64,000 nucleotides of DNA from Sulfitobacter sp. DSM 110093 (GTDB lineage: Bacteria; Pseudomonadota; Alphaproteobacteria; Rhodobacterales; Rhodobacteraceae). The stretch spans positions 2,927,001 to 2,991,000 of the forward strand of contig NZ_CP085167.1 in the NCBI RefSeq assembly GCF_022788715.1. The letters run 5' to 3'. Positions 40,715-49,663 of this stretch are shown in pieces (within the stretch, counting starts at the first letter, position 1; each line of letters opens with the position of its first letter). The translations under genes and the position numbers were made by a program. Below the pieces are notes generated by a model that saw only the letters and a list, made by a program, of their open reading frames with translations, searched no databases and was not told the origin of the DNA.

Positions 40715-41488
40715 TCAGCTGCGCTTTTCAACAAAGCGAACTACAGCTTCTTGATGATCTTTTCCCGATGTCACGATGGCATAGTGGGACGAGATCATAT
40801 CCAGATGGGTTCGCAGATCACTTCTCATCCCTGCGAGCACGGCGCGCTTTATCATTCGCACGGATTGTTGTGGGGACGCGGCAATTTTCCGGGCCATCGC
40901 ATACGTCACATTCATTAGATCCGCATCATCGACGACCCGGTTGACCATGCCTATTTCTTCTGCCTTTTCAGCGGACAGAAATTCTGCTGTCCAAAACAGC
41001 TCAAGCGCCTTGGCAGTGCCAACTAACCGCGGTAGGAACCATGCCCCGCCCGCCCCCGGAACGATGCCGACCTTAGTGTAAGTCTCGCCGAACTTGGCGG
41101 ATCGGGCCGCAATTCTTAAGTCACACATAAGCGCTAGATCCAGACCCGCTCCGGCCGCAGCACCGTTCATTGCTGCGATAACGGGTTTGTCCATGTCTTC
41201 CAAGGCGAGGGGGATGCGCTGAATGCGTTCAAACAGTTCGGCTTTGCGCTGGGCCGGTGTTTGATCCAAACGGTCCACCATTTCGACAATATCGCCGCCC
41301 GAGCAAAAAGCCTTACCTGCGCCAGTTATAACAATAACTTTGACCTCAGGATTGCTTTTAGATTCCAACAAAGCGGCATGCCAAGCGTCGATCATTTCAA
41401 AGGTAAAGGCATTCAGGCGCTTTGGACGGTTCAAAGTGATCAGCGCGACACCATTTTCATCTATGTTGAATGTTAAATTGTCTGACAT
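40715..41488 (-). CDS. enoyl-CoA hydratase/isomerase family protein
   Basis: A 257-residue crotonase-fold enzyme. It shows the oxyanion-hole segments GKAFCSGGDIVEMVDRLD and MNGAAAGAGLDLALMCDLRIAARSAKFGETYTKVGIVPGAGG. The position of the first catalytic Glu of standard hydratases is within KFGETYTKVGIVPGAGG. Proposed role: hydration of the enoyl-CoA made by the upstream dehydrogenases. The gene is 5 bp from the CoA-transferase stop and 24 bp before dctP. Confidence 0.88.
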   Translation of the reverse strand: MSDNLTFNIDENGVALITLNRPKRLNAFTFEMIDAWHAALLESKSNPEVKVIVITGAGKAFCSGGDIVEMVDRLDQTPAQRKAELFERIQRIPLALEDMDKPVIAAMNGAAAGAGLDLALMCDLRIAARSAKFGETYTKVGIVPGAGGAWFLPRLVGTAKALELFWTAEFLSAEKAEEIGMVNRVVDDADLMNVTYAMARKIAASPQQSVRMIKRAVLAGMRSDLRTHLDMISSHYAIVTSGKDHQEAVVRFVEKRS

Positions 41489-41493
41489 CGACC

Positions 41494-42690
41494 TTACTCC
41501 CTTGAAGGCGCGGTTTCGCCAAAAGCGTCCATGCCGATTTCGTTTAATATTTCAATGGTATGCTGACCCAATTTAGGGGCGTGCCGTCTGACCGAAAACT
41601 CGGATCCGCTAAATTTTATTGGGCTCCGAATAGCTTTGTAGGCACCTTCCGTCGGATGATTGGCTGCCTGAAATAACTTTACCGCTTTGACGTGAGAATC
41701 TTCCACGATGTCTTCGAATGACAAAACGGGCATACACGGTATACTTTTCCTGTCACAAAACGCTACCCAGTCTGCAGTACTTTGCCCAGCGGCATGTTTT
41801 TCAATCAGGGCATAGAGGTCGTCTATGTTCTGAACGCGAATGCTCAGCTTGCTGTACTTCGGATCTGCAGCAAGTTCTGAGCAGCCCACAAAATCATAGA
41901 AGTCCTGCCAGTTGCGATCGCTGTAAGGCAGAATACAACAGTGACCATCAGAGGTGCGGAACGGTTTACGGAATTTACTGAGTATTCGAGAGAATCCGGG
42001 CTTCCCGATGCTTGGTTCAAAACTAAATCCTCCCATATGCTCAAGCATCATGAACTCGATAGAGGTTTCGAACATTGGCACTTCGATATCCTGCCCGCCA
42101 GCACCTTTTTCACGAGCGAACAGGGCGGCTAAGATGGCATACGCGATAGCCTGCCCCCCCAGCTTGTCGCAAAGGACGGTTGGAACGAAAGCGGGCTCCC
42201 CGTCTGCGCTGACCCGCGCTGAGATCGAAGCAATACCGGAGCCTGCCTGTATGATATCGTCGTAGGCGGCCTTGTCTGCGTAGGGGCCGTCAACGGAAAA
42301 ACCATATGCCCCACAATAGATAATTTCGGGATTCAGAGCTCTTACCTCTGTGGGCGAATAGCCCAAACGCGTGATCGCCTTGGGTCGCAAGGCGTGTACA
42401 AATACATCGGCGCCTTCAAGTAGCCGATCCAGTGCGGCACGCCCGTCCGCAGATTTCAAATCCAGTACAATTGATCTTTTGTTCCGATTAAGATGCATGA
42501 AAGCACCAGACATGTCGTCGGAACGCGCAGGGCGGTAACCGCGCAAACTATCCCCGGCGGCACTCTCGACTTTGACAACGTCTGCACCCATGTCTGCTAG
42601 GATATGTGTGGCGTAAGGCCCCATGATAACATTGGTTAAATCTACAACGCGCACGCCACTTAAAGGGCCCTGATTGGGAGTAACAGTCAT
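41494..42690 (-). CDS. CaiB/BaiF class III CoA-transferase
   Basis: A single-domain class III CoA-transferase of about 398 residues. The N-terminal GVRVVDLTNVIMGPYATHILADMGADVVKVE is the family opening, and the usual NRNKRSIVLDLKSADGR is present. The ATG at 42690 follows GGGAGCAACGGC and overlaps the preceding stop. It would activate the imported acid by transferring CoA from another thioester. It is not closely similar to the DddD at 24138-26648 beyond family motifs. Confidence 0.88.
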   Translation of the reverse strand: MTVTPNQGPLSGVRVVDLTNVIMGPYATHILADMGADVVKVESAAGDSLRGYRPARSDDMSGAFMHLNRNKRSIVLDLKSADGRAALDRLLEGADVFVHALRPKAITRLGYSPTEVRALNPEIIYCGAYGFSVDGPYADKAAYDDIIQAGSGIASISARVSADGEPAFVPTVLCDKLGGQAIAYAILAALFAREKGAGGQDIEVPMFETSIEFMMLEHMGGFSFEPSIGKPGFSRILSKFRKPFRTSDGHCCILPYSDRNWQDFYDFVGCSELAADPKYSKLSIRVQNIDDLYALIEKHAAGQSTADWVAFCDRKSIPCMPVLSFEDIVEDSHVKAVKLFQAANHPTEGAYKAIRSPIKFSGSEFSVRRHAPKLGQHTIEILNEIGMDAFGETAPSRE

Positions 42691-43685
42691 GCCGTTGCTC
42701 CCTTGGTCGCGGATATGATCGTGTCCCAAAGGTTTACGCCTCCCGCCTTACAAACCTTACGGCCGAGATACTCCTCCCAGACGGCTTCGCTTCCGAATTC
42801 GTCTCGCCAAGACCACAACCTGCGCGAAAAAAAATTCAGATCGTGTTCCTTGGTGAAACCAATGGCACCGTGAATCTGATGCGCAATCTCGCTTAGCTTT
42901 CCTGCAGCTTGTCCGGTGCGTGATTTTGCAAGTGCTGAGCAGAAGGTGAATTCAGGCGTACCCCAAGCTTCAGCGGCGTTGTCCACAAGAGCGCTCGCTG
43001 CTGCGAATTCTCCTGCGGCGTCGGCGAGCATATGTTGGACCGCCTGAAATTTTGAAATTGGTCGACCGAATTGCTCACGCTCCAGTGCGTATGAAACCGA
43101 CATTTCAAGCGCTCTTTGCATTGCACCCCGCATCTGGGCAGAACGCACTAAGGCCCCGACGCTTTCGAGGCTTCCATGTTCGAGCCACGATACTGGTTCA
43201 TGCAGTTGGCCAGTTTCCACTATTAACGCGTCACGTGGCTCTCCAGCTAGGTTGATCCCGCGTGTCGATGTGATGGATGAAGAAGGTGCCAGCAGCCACT
43301 TTCCGTCTAAGGCAATAAGCAAATGATCGGCGTCTGCGCCATAGGCTACCCTGGCATGCTCCCCAGCGGCGCCGCTAGACAGCGTTGCGACTCCCCGAAA
43401 GGGCATGTTCAACAACCCTGCAACTGCGAGTGTTTCCCCAAACGGCAGAGGCAACCCAAAATAGCTGGCTGTGGCGATAAGTTGGAAAGCTAAGACTGGG
43501 TCCAGTCCAATGCCACCATTTTCTTCCGATACAAGAGCCAAGAAGAAGCCGGACTCCTCAATAATTCCCCACAGCTCATTAAGCGTCTCTTGGCCATCAG
43601 CCTTTTCAAGCACGGTGCGATCAACGTGCTTCTCAAGCAGCTTTTTGAATTGACCCTGTATGATCTCTCCGAAATCGTCGTTCAT
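42687..43685 (-). CDS. acyl-CoA dehydrogenase, divergent (second) subunit
   Basis: A flavoprotein family member of about 332 residues whose N-terminal half is degenerate. The C-terminal domain has RGAMQRALEMSVSYALEREQFGRPISKFQAVQHMLAD and the late motif IHGAIGFTKEHDLNFFSRRLWSWRDEFG. The missing parts and the pairing with a full-length enzyme are typical of heteromeric acyl-CoA dehydrogenases, where one subunit supplies the catalytic Glu and the other part of the FAD site. The ATG at 43685 follows GGAGAGCTAGAG. It overlaps the downstream CoA-transferase start. Confidence 0.85.
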   Translation of the reverse strand: MNDDFGEIIQGQFKKLLEKHVDRTVLEKADGQETLNELWGIIEESGFFLALVSEENGGIGLDPVLAFQLIATASYFGLPLPFGETLAVAGLLNMPFRGVATLSSGAAGEHARVAYGADADHLLIALDGKWLLAPSSSITSTRGINLAGEPRDALIVETGQLHEPVSWLEHGSLESVGALVRSAQMRGAMQRALEMSVSYALEREQFGRPISKFQAVQHMLADAAGEFAAASALVDNAAEAWGTPEFTFCSALAKSRTGQAAGKLSEIAHQIHGAIGFTKEHDLNFFSRRLWSWRDEFGSEAVWEEYLGRKVCKAGGVNLWDTIISATKGATA

Positions 43686-43705
43686 CTCTAGCTCTCCAGA
43701 TATTA

Positions 43706-44854
43706 TCAACGCAACCCAAGTCCGCGCGCGATCATGCTTTTGAGAATTTCGCGCGTTCCGCCGCGCAGTGTGAAAGAGGGAGCCCGCAGAATGGTATCAG
43801 CCATGACTTCGACAAAATCGTTTTGTGCGATCTGCCTTGGCTCCACAGAGACCATTCGGCGCGCAATTTCTGGAACTGAACGCTCGAAAGCCGTGCCAAG
43901 CTCTTTGACCATCGCTGCTTGAACGACCGGTTGTTCGCCCTGATCGAGCATACCCGCAATCGCCACAGACATTTTACGTAAGCTTGCAAGCTTACTGACC
44001 ATCGCGCCGATTTGAACTGCATCGCTGCGATCCGGCGTAGTGCCTGCTTGATCTACCAAGCCACGGAACAGTTGATAATCGGAAAGAAACCTATCCGGAC
44101 CTGAACGCTCGAACGCCAATTCGCCCGTTACCAAATTCCAGCCTTCATCGACTTCGCCCATGATCATCTCATCAGGAACGAAACAATCATCAAAAAACAC
44201 TTCGTTGAACTCGTGGTTTCCAGCAAGATCATGGATCGCGCGGGGCGAGATCCCGTCTGAAGTCATGTCCACGATGAACTGGGTCAGCCCTTCATGCCTA
44301 CTTTCGCCGCGATCTCCGGTTCTTGCCAGAACGATGAGATAATGCACACGGTGCGCGTTACTCGTCCAAATTTTCTGACCCGTGATTGCATAGCCACCGT
44401 CGACTTTGACCGCCTTGGTTTTCACGGACGCTAGGTCAGATCCCGCATTGGGCTCACTCATACCAATCCCGAAAAAACAAGTCCCTGCGGCTATACGTGG
44501 TAAAATATGCGTCTTGGCGGCGTCCGAACCGTATCTGAGCATTTGAGGCCCTGACTGCCTATCCGCGACCCAATGAGCACCACAAGGAGAGCCTGCAGCG
44601 AGAAGTTCCTCCGTGATAACGAAACGTGTCAGTGTTGATGCATTCCGCCCGCCGTATTCCTCAGGCCAGGTCACCCCAATAAACCCCGCTTCACCTAAGC
44701 GCCGACTGAAGCTTGCGTCAAAAGAGCTCCAAGAGCAGCGATGTGGTTCGAACCTCCTTTCAGCAATCTCGCTCCGTAAGAACTCGCGAATTTCAACACG
44801 CGCGACCTCTGCTGCTTCTGGCAAAGTGACAGACTGAAATTCGAACACCGACAT
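43706..44854 (-). CDS. acyl-CoA dehydrogenase, main subunit
   Basis: A 382-residue acyl-CoA dehydrogenase with the expected order: GFIGVTWPEEYGGRNAS, FFGIGMSEPNAGSDLASVKTKAVKVDGGYAITGQKIWTSNA, a middle beta domain, then the C-terminal helices ending RGGTREILKSMIARGLGLR. FAD and acyl-CoA binding regions look complete. It is first in the minus-strand operon and is divergent from the IclR regulator gene. Acting with the next gene product it would introduce a 2,3 double bond into the CoA ester. Confidence 0.9.
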   Translation of the reverse strand: MSVFEFQSVTLPEAAEVARVEIREFLRSEIAERRFEPHRCSWSSFDASFSRRLGEAGFIGVTWPEEYGGRNASTLTRFVITEELLAAGSPCGAHWVADRQSGPQMLRYGSDAAKTHILPRIAAGTCFFGIGMSEPNAGSDLASVKTKAVKVDGGYAITGQKIWTSNAHRVHYLIVLARTGDRGESRHEGLTQFIVDMTSDGISPRAIHDLAGNHEFNEVFFDDCFVPDEMIMGEVDEGWNLVTGELAFERSGPDRFLSDYQLFRGLVDQAGTTPDRSDAVQIGAMVSKLASLRKMSVAIAGMLDQGEQPVVQAAMVKELGTAFERSVPEIARRMVSVEPRQIAQNDFVEVMADTILRAPSFTLRGGTREILKSMIARGLGLR

Positions 44855-44942
44855 CTACGATCCTCCCCGGTCGAATTTGACGTTAATCGAGATAACGACG
44901 GATCGCCCCAGTTGACAATCCCCATCACATACTAGATATAAT

Positions 44943-44960
44943 AAATCACATATATGATTT
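44943..44960. promoter_or_regulatory. candidate IclR operator palindrome
   Basis: AAATCA (44943-44948) and TGATTT (44955-44960) flank CATATA, giving an 18-bp perfect dyad in the divergent gap between the acyl-CoA dehydrogenase and iclR starts. The size and AT content fit IclR operators. The ribosome site of iclR begins one base later, so binding would also block its own start. Confidence 0.55.
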
Positions 44961-44970
44961 GGAGGCGCCG

Positions 44971-45771
44971 GTGGACCATAAATCAACGGACAAGGTATTC
45001 CAGACAGCGCCGAGCGCAGGTCCGGCTGATGTACAGACGTCAGTTAAATCCGCTCTCCGCACGCTTCATGTATTTGAATTTTTCTTGCAGAGCCGTCGCT
45101 CTGCTACCGCAAAAGAGATCGCCGCCGATCTAAATATCCCCCAATCATCTATGTCGATGCTCCTACGGAGCCTGAAGGACCACGGGTACCTCGACTACAA
45201 TGAAAAAGATAAGACCTATCTTCCCACCCCGCGCGTTACGCTGCTTGGCGCATGGCTGGACCGCGGGCCAATCCGAGATGGCCGACTCATTGATGCTCTG
45301 AACTGGCTATCAGAAGAAACACATGAAGCCGTTGTCGTCGCAACGCGGATCGGTATTTACAGCCATTATATCTACGTCGTTCCCGCAAGGGGTAACTTGC
45401 GATACCATATTCCTATTGGCTCCAGACGTTTGGCAGCTACCTCCGCGACAGGTCAGATACTTCTGAGCCACTTGGATGACAGAGAAGTATCTGCAATTAT
45501 TAGGCGCACAAATTCCGAGATCAAGGACGCTCAGATTGATTTGAAAAAGACGCTAGAGACGATAAGCGCAGCGAGAACGAACGGGTATGCCTTCTCGCGT
45601 GGGAAGGTGACATCCGGAGCAGGTGCGATCGCTGTCACGCTTCCTCACTCAGTGGAAACAGCCGGACGGCCACTAGCGGTAAGCATCGCGAGCTTGCTGC
45701 CTACGCTGGAAAAGAAAGAGGCCGAATTTGTGAAAAAATTAGGTATGGTAAGTGAGCAAATTGCAGGTTGA
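44971..45771 (+). CDS. IclR-family regulator
   Basis: A regulator of about 266 residues with an N-terminal winged helix (SALRTLHVFEFFLQSRRSATAKEIAADLNIPQSSMSMLLRSLKDHGYLDYNEKDKTYLPTPR) and a C-terminal IclR effector domain (RRLAATSATGQILLSHLDDREV). The start is a GTG at 44971 preceded by GGAGG. It is divergent from the acyl-CoA/TRAP operon and most likely controls it through the palindrome at 44943-44960. A strong hairpin follows the stop. Confidence 0.88.
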   Translation: MDHKSTDKVFQTAPSAGPADVQTSVKSALRTLHVFEFFLQSRRSATAKEIAADLNIPQSSMSMLLRSLKDHGYLDYNEKDKTYLPTPRVTLLGAWLDRGPIRDGRLIDALNWLSEETHEAVVVATRIGIYSHYIYVVPARGNLRYHIPIGSRRLAATSATGQILLSHLDDREVSAIIRRTNSEIKDAQIDLKKTLETISAARTNGYAFSRGKVTSGAGAIAVTLPHSVETAGRPLAVSIASLLPTLEKKEAEFVKKLGMVSEQIAG

Positions 45772-45776
45772 AATTG

Positions 45777-45799
45777 TTGCGGGTTTCATAAGCCCGCAA
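45777..45799 (+). terminator. hairpin terminator after iclR
   Basis: TTGCGGGTTT (45777-45786) pairs with AAGCCCGCAA (45790-45799) across a CAT loop with one G-T wobble. It is followed by AATCATTATT. It starts 5 bp after the iclR stop; the tail is AT-rich rather than a clean T-run. Confidence 0.6.
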
Positions 45800-45807
45800 A
45801 ATCATTA

Positions 45808-46769
45808 TTAGGTGTTCAGTCCCGGCATCTGGTGGATCGGGTTTAGGATGAATCTGTCTGGCTCGGATGTCCAGATCTTGCAGATGTATTCTTAGGGCGT
45901 GAGACCGCCGAGGGTCTTGACCCTGCGCGCGAAGTTGTAGGCTGCCATGAAGTCCGCCAAGTGGGTGCGCAGTTGGTCGTGGTCATCGTAGTGGAAACGC
46001 TTGACCGTCGCGTCTTTGTTCGTGCGGTTCATGCGCTCTACCTGACCGTTGGTCCACGGATGGTTTGGTTTGGTAAGGCGATGCTCTATACTATTGGCCT
46101 CACAGATCATGTCGAAACGCATTGGCCTTGAATATACGGTGTTGCGATTGCGCGGTTGCTCAGCGAACTGGATGCCGTTGTCGGTCAAAATGGTGTGGAC
46201 GCGATAAGGCACTGCTTCGAGCATGACCTGCAAGAACTCCCAGGCGGTCTTCCTGTCTGCCTTCTCGACGAGTTGGGTCACCGCAAACTTGCTTGTGCGA
46301 CCAATGCCCACGAACAAGTAGAGCTTGCCTTCAGCGGTCTGAACCTCGGCAATATCGATATGAAAGAAACCGATGGGGTAGCGCTTGAACTTCTGTCGCT
46401 TTGGCTTGTCACCTTCCACATCAGGCAGTCGAGAGATGCCGTGACGCTGAAGGCACCGATGCAAAGCAGAACGCGTCAGATGTGGGATCGTCGGTTGCAG
46501 CGCATAGAGGCAGTCGTCCAGCGGCAACAATGTATGCCGTCTGAATGCGACGATGGTTGCCTCCGCGGCTTCCGTCAAGACAGTTGAGCGCGGCTCCCTC
46601 GGCCCGGTCTTGAGGTCTTCGACGGTCTGGCGTTTGCGCCATTTTGCCACAGTTTTGGGATTGATCCCAAGCTCCTTGCTCAGCTGCGCGAGCGAAGATT
46701 GCGATCGCTGTATTGCAGCTCTGACAGCGTGCGTGGTCGTGGCGCTTCAGTGACGAACTTGTCCCATAA
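45808..46769 (-). pseudogene. IS481-family transposase pseudogene
   Basis: The DDE integrase-type core is intact in the main frame, 45892-46650 (252 residues), with GFFHIDIAEVQT, HTILTDNGIQF and NGQVERMNRTNKD holding the expected Asp, Asp and Glu. The N-terminal part (WDKFVTEAPRPRTLSELQ) is in another frame and joins it only by a shift near 46685. At the C-terminus a TAA at 45892 interrupts a continuing frame that would read EYICKIWTSEPDRFILNP to a stop at 45808. At least two lesions make it non-functional. Confidence 0.8.
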
Positions 46770-46827
46770 TGCTTCCTTCCATTCCTGCGAAAGGATCGCA
46801 CCATCAAACCATGGGATCAAACACCTA
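45809..46827 (-). mobile_element. IS481-family element, decayed
   Basis: An element of about 1.02 kb bounded by TAGGTGTT at the left and AACACCTA at the right, with weaker inward similarity. It carries one transposase gene with two inactivating lesions. No clear target duplication was seen. It sits between the iclR terminator and a dispersed-repeat copy. Confidence 0.65.
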
Positions 46828-46871
46828 GGTCAGCCATCCAATAACATACTGAAGGGATTGAGGTTAAGAAG

Positions 46872-46926
46872 CTCTTGGTCGCGAGAACCGGCCCGTTGGT
46901 ACCGGTAGGAGTTCCGGTTTCCCACC
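46872..46926 (+). repeat. diverged 55-bp dispersed repeat, copy B
   Basis: Partner of 36992-37046 (44 of 55 identical, no gaps). It lies 45 bp right of the IS481 remnant. I do not recognise the sequence; it encodes no obvious protein and has no strong hairpin of its own. Confidence 0.55.
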
Positions 46927-47008
46927 GTCCCGTCGGGACCTATTTTAGCGGGAGTATCAGCTTATTTTCCGGTTAAGGAGGGGGCACGATGATAGTCGTC
47001 TCGTTGAG

Positions 47009-47031
47009 ACCGGGGGGAACCTCCCCCCGGT
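47009..47031 (-). terminator. GC-rich hairpin after amidohydrolase operon
   Basis: ACCGGGGGGA (47009-47018) and TCCCCCCGGT (47022-47031) form a perfect 10-bp stem with a three-base loop, 11 bp past the amidohydrolase stop. No T-run follows on the minus strand, so termination may be inefficient or factor-assisted. Confidence 0.5.
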
Positions 47032-47041
47032 TTGAGCAGCC

Positions 47042-48268
47042 TTATATTGTCTTTACGAAGCGACCATCCTTCATGATCGCATTGATGTGCTCGCCCTGCC
47101 CGTCAAGCACTGAAAGGTCGTCCAACGGATTGCTCCGCACCATGATAAGATCCGCATGCGCCCCTTCTGCGATGCAGCCGATCTGCCCCTCCATTCGCAT
47201 CACCTTAGCGGCATCCAAGGTTGCTGAGCGGATCACGTCATGGGCCGGGAGGAAGCGACCGCGCAGAGGGAATTCGCCCGACTGATACTGCTGCATGCCC
47301 CCCAGAAGATCTGAGCCATAGCCCATCAGCACTCCTTCTTCATGAAGCATGCTCAGGGCCTCCAACCCTGCGTCCCGCACGTCAGCGACCTTTGCGATCG
47401 ATTCAGGCGGCAGACCGAAATCGGCGCCCCGCGTACCAAGGAGTTCATACGTGATGTTGGTCGGGACCACGACCGCCCCTTTTTCGGCCACGCGGCGGGC
47501 AGTTTCGCGTTTGATCAGGTTTGCGTGCTCGATCGAGTAAACACCAGCGTCCAAGGCCCGGTTGATCGCCTCATCGGTATATAGATGGCCTGCGACATAG
47601 GTTTCTGCGTTGGACGCCTCTTCGACCGCTGCTTCAAGCTCTGCCACAGAGAAACCCAAGAATCCGATAGGATCAGTCGGTGAAGAGACACCGCCATTGG
47701 CCATAAGTTTGATGAAATTTGCCCCGCCCTTGATCTCTTCGCGGCAAGCGCGGCGCAGGTCGTCGACGCCATCGACGATCCTCCCCATCGCGCCGATTTG
47801 ATCACGATAGTAATCCACACTGCGTGGATTGTATCGGCCACGGTAGTCCGTATGCCCCCCGGTTTGCGACAGTGCTTTTCCGCAGATCACCAGACGGGGC
47901 GCGACCAGCAGACCTTCCTCAATTGCATCAACGATGCCGACATCTGCGCCGCCCAGATCGCGGACCGTCGTGAAGCCACGCGAGATCATGTTCTTCATCA
48001 GCGCCATCATGCGGTAGGCAAGCAGTGAGTTGGGCAGGTCGGCATTCGCTTTGAGGTCAGCCGTCGTGGCGATCACATGCACATGGCAGTCGATCAAGCC
48101 GGGCATCACGTAGTGATCTTTCGCATCGATCTCATTGTCGCATTGCAACGAGACCTTGTCCGATACTTCCTGAAAAATGCCGTTCTCGATGACGATGTCC
48201 TGCGAGTCTGTTGCACGGTCCCGCGATCCGTCAATGATGCGGGCGTTTCGAATAATCTGCATAGTCAT
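47042..48268 (-). CDS. amidohydrolase-family metal-dependent hydrolase (copy A)
   Basis: A 408-residue TIM-barrel amidohydrolase of the Zn-carboxypeptidase/imidazolonepropionase-like branch. Metal ligands are visible: DCHVH on strand 1, Lys in GGANFIKLMANGG (probably carboxylated), His in VAGHLYTDEA, His in SIEHANLI and Asp in MGYGSDLLGG. The family cleaves amide bonds in N-acyl amino acids or dipeptides, so an imported amide is a likely substrate. No signal peptide. The ATG at 48268 follows AAGGAACTC. It is last in an operon with a TRAP transporter and is about 60% identical to the protein at 56707-57942. Confidence 0.87.
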   Translation of the reverse strand: MTMQIIRNARIIDGSRDRATDSQDIVIENGIFQEVSDKVSLQCDNEIDAKDHYVMPGLIDCHVHVIATTADLKANADLPNSLLAYRMMALMKNMISRGFTTVRDLGGADVGIVDAIEEGLLVAPRLVICGKALSQTGGHTDYRGRYNPRSVDYYRDQIGAMGRIVDGVDDLRRACREEIKGGANFIKLMANGGVSSPTDPIGFLGFSVAELEAAVEEASNAETYVAGHLYTDEAINRALDAGVYSIEHANLIKRETARRVAEKGAVVVPTNITYELLGTRGADFGLPPESIAKVADVRDAGLEALSMLHEEGVLMGYGSDLLGGMQQYQSGEFPLRGRFLPAHDVIRSATLDAAKVMRMEGQIGCIAEGAHADLIMVRSNPLDDLSVLDGQGEHINAIMKDGRFVKTI

Positions 48269-48351
48269 GCGAGTTCCTTTTTTCTTATTGGTAGCGTTAT
48301 GAGTCTTAACGATCCGCCATCAGCGGATGCCTGGAGCGAGGACGCATTCGG

Positions 48352-49662
48352 TCATTGATAGAGCAGCGACGGAAGCCAGAGTGACAATGCGGGGATCAGG
48401 ATGATCAGAAGCAAGGCGACGAAGTCCATTACAATGAACCACGCCACTCCACGAAACACTTCGGGCAGGGTCACAAGGTCGCCCAGGGCACCCTTGATGA
48501 CATAGACGTTCAGCCCGATTGGCGGTGTCACCAGCCCAACTTCGAGCAGCTTGATGACAATAATGCCGAACCATATGGCATCAATCCCCGCGGCATCTAC
48601 AAGCGGAAGGATCAGCGGCAGGGTGAGCAGCAACAGCCCAATGGAGTCGATTAGCATCCCGAGGAGGAGATAAATCACTGCGACCGCAAAGAGGATCCAC
48701 CACTGGCTGTCGCTCACCGAGAGGATCATTTCGGAAAAGGCGGTCGGCAAGCGCGACATGGCCAAAAACTTGGTGAACAAAACCGAACCGATGAGGATCA
48801 GAAAGATCGACGCGGTGCTCTGCAAGGCGCTGACCACGGCGGCCTTGAACTCGAGCCAGTTGATCGATCTGCGTATCAAGGCGATGCAAAGTGCAAAAAA
48901 TGCACCCAACGCGCCTGCTTCAGTGGGTGAGAAATAGCCGCTGAATATCCCGCCGAGAACCAAAAGGATCAGGGTCGGCAGGGGCCAGATTTCTTTAAGC
49001 GCCTCAAGCTTTTCCGCCCGCGTTGCCTCGACCACAACAGTCCCGGCGAGGCTCGGCTTTGCCTTGACGCGCGCCACAATCATCATTCCATACAGCAAGG
49101 CCGAAATCAGTCCGGGAATGAAACCGGCCATGAACAACTGCCCGACCGAAACCTGCGCATATACGCCATAAAGGATGAGCAATACGCTGGGCGGAATAAG
49201 CGAACCCAATGTGCCTGAGGCCGCGATTGTGCCAGTGGCCAATCCCTTATCATACCCGTTTTTGAGCATCTCAGGCACAGCGATGCGCGACATGGCCGCC
49301 GCTGTGGCAACACTGGAGCCTGAGGCCGCCGCGAAAAAGGTGCAGGCCCCGACACTCGAAATCGCCAGGCCACCGGGGAGCCGCGCAAGAAACAGCCTGA
49401 GAGCGCCAAACAGCCCGCTGGTCAATTTCCCTTCCGTGGCCAGATACCCCATGAAGAGGAACATCGGCGCTGCAGTCAGTTCCCATTGACCGATGAAATC
49501 GAACGGGGTTGCTGACACCACACCCCATGCGATGCGCATATTGGTGATCTCGGCAATGCCCGCGATTGAGACTAGTCCCAAGACGACGCCAATCGGAAAG
49601 CGTAGTGCGATGAGCAAAAGCGTGACCCCCACGGCGATTACTCCAACAGTCGTATTGTCCAC
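48352..49662 (-). CDS. dctM: TRAP transporter large permease DctM (system 2)
   Basis: A 436-residue permease with the DctM motifs AASGSSVATAAAMSRIAVPEMLKNGYDKGLATG, GSLIPPSVLLILYGVYAQVSVGQLF and VTPPIGLNVYVIKGALGD. The start is a GTG at 49662 directly after the dctQ stop (TAACGTGG). The substrate is presumably shared with the amidohydrolase downstream. It has an exact functional counterpart at 54899-56209 on the opposite strand. Confidence 0.9.
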   Translation of the reverse strand: MDNTTVGVIAVGVTLLLIALRFPIGVVLGLVSIAGIAEITNMRIAWGVVSATPFDFIGQWELTAAPMFLFMGYLATEGKLTSGLFGALRLFLARLPGGLAISSVGACTFFAAASGSSVATAAAMSRIAVPEMLKNGYDKGLATGTIAASGTLGSLIPPSVLLILYGVYAQVSVGQLFMAGFIPGLISALLYGMMIVARVKAKPSLAGTVVVEATRAEKLEALKEIWPLPTLILLVLGGIFSGYFSPTEAGALGAFFALCIALIRRSINWLEFKAAVVSALQSTASIFLILIGSVLFTKFLAMSRLPTAFSEMILSVSDSQWWILFAVAVIYLLLGMLIDSIGLLLLTLPLILPLVDAAGIDAIWFGIIVIKLLEVGLVTPPIGLNVYVIKGALGDLVTLPEVFRGVAWFIVMDFVALLLIILIPALSLWLPSLLYQ

Positions 49663-49663
49663 G

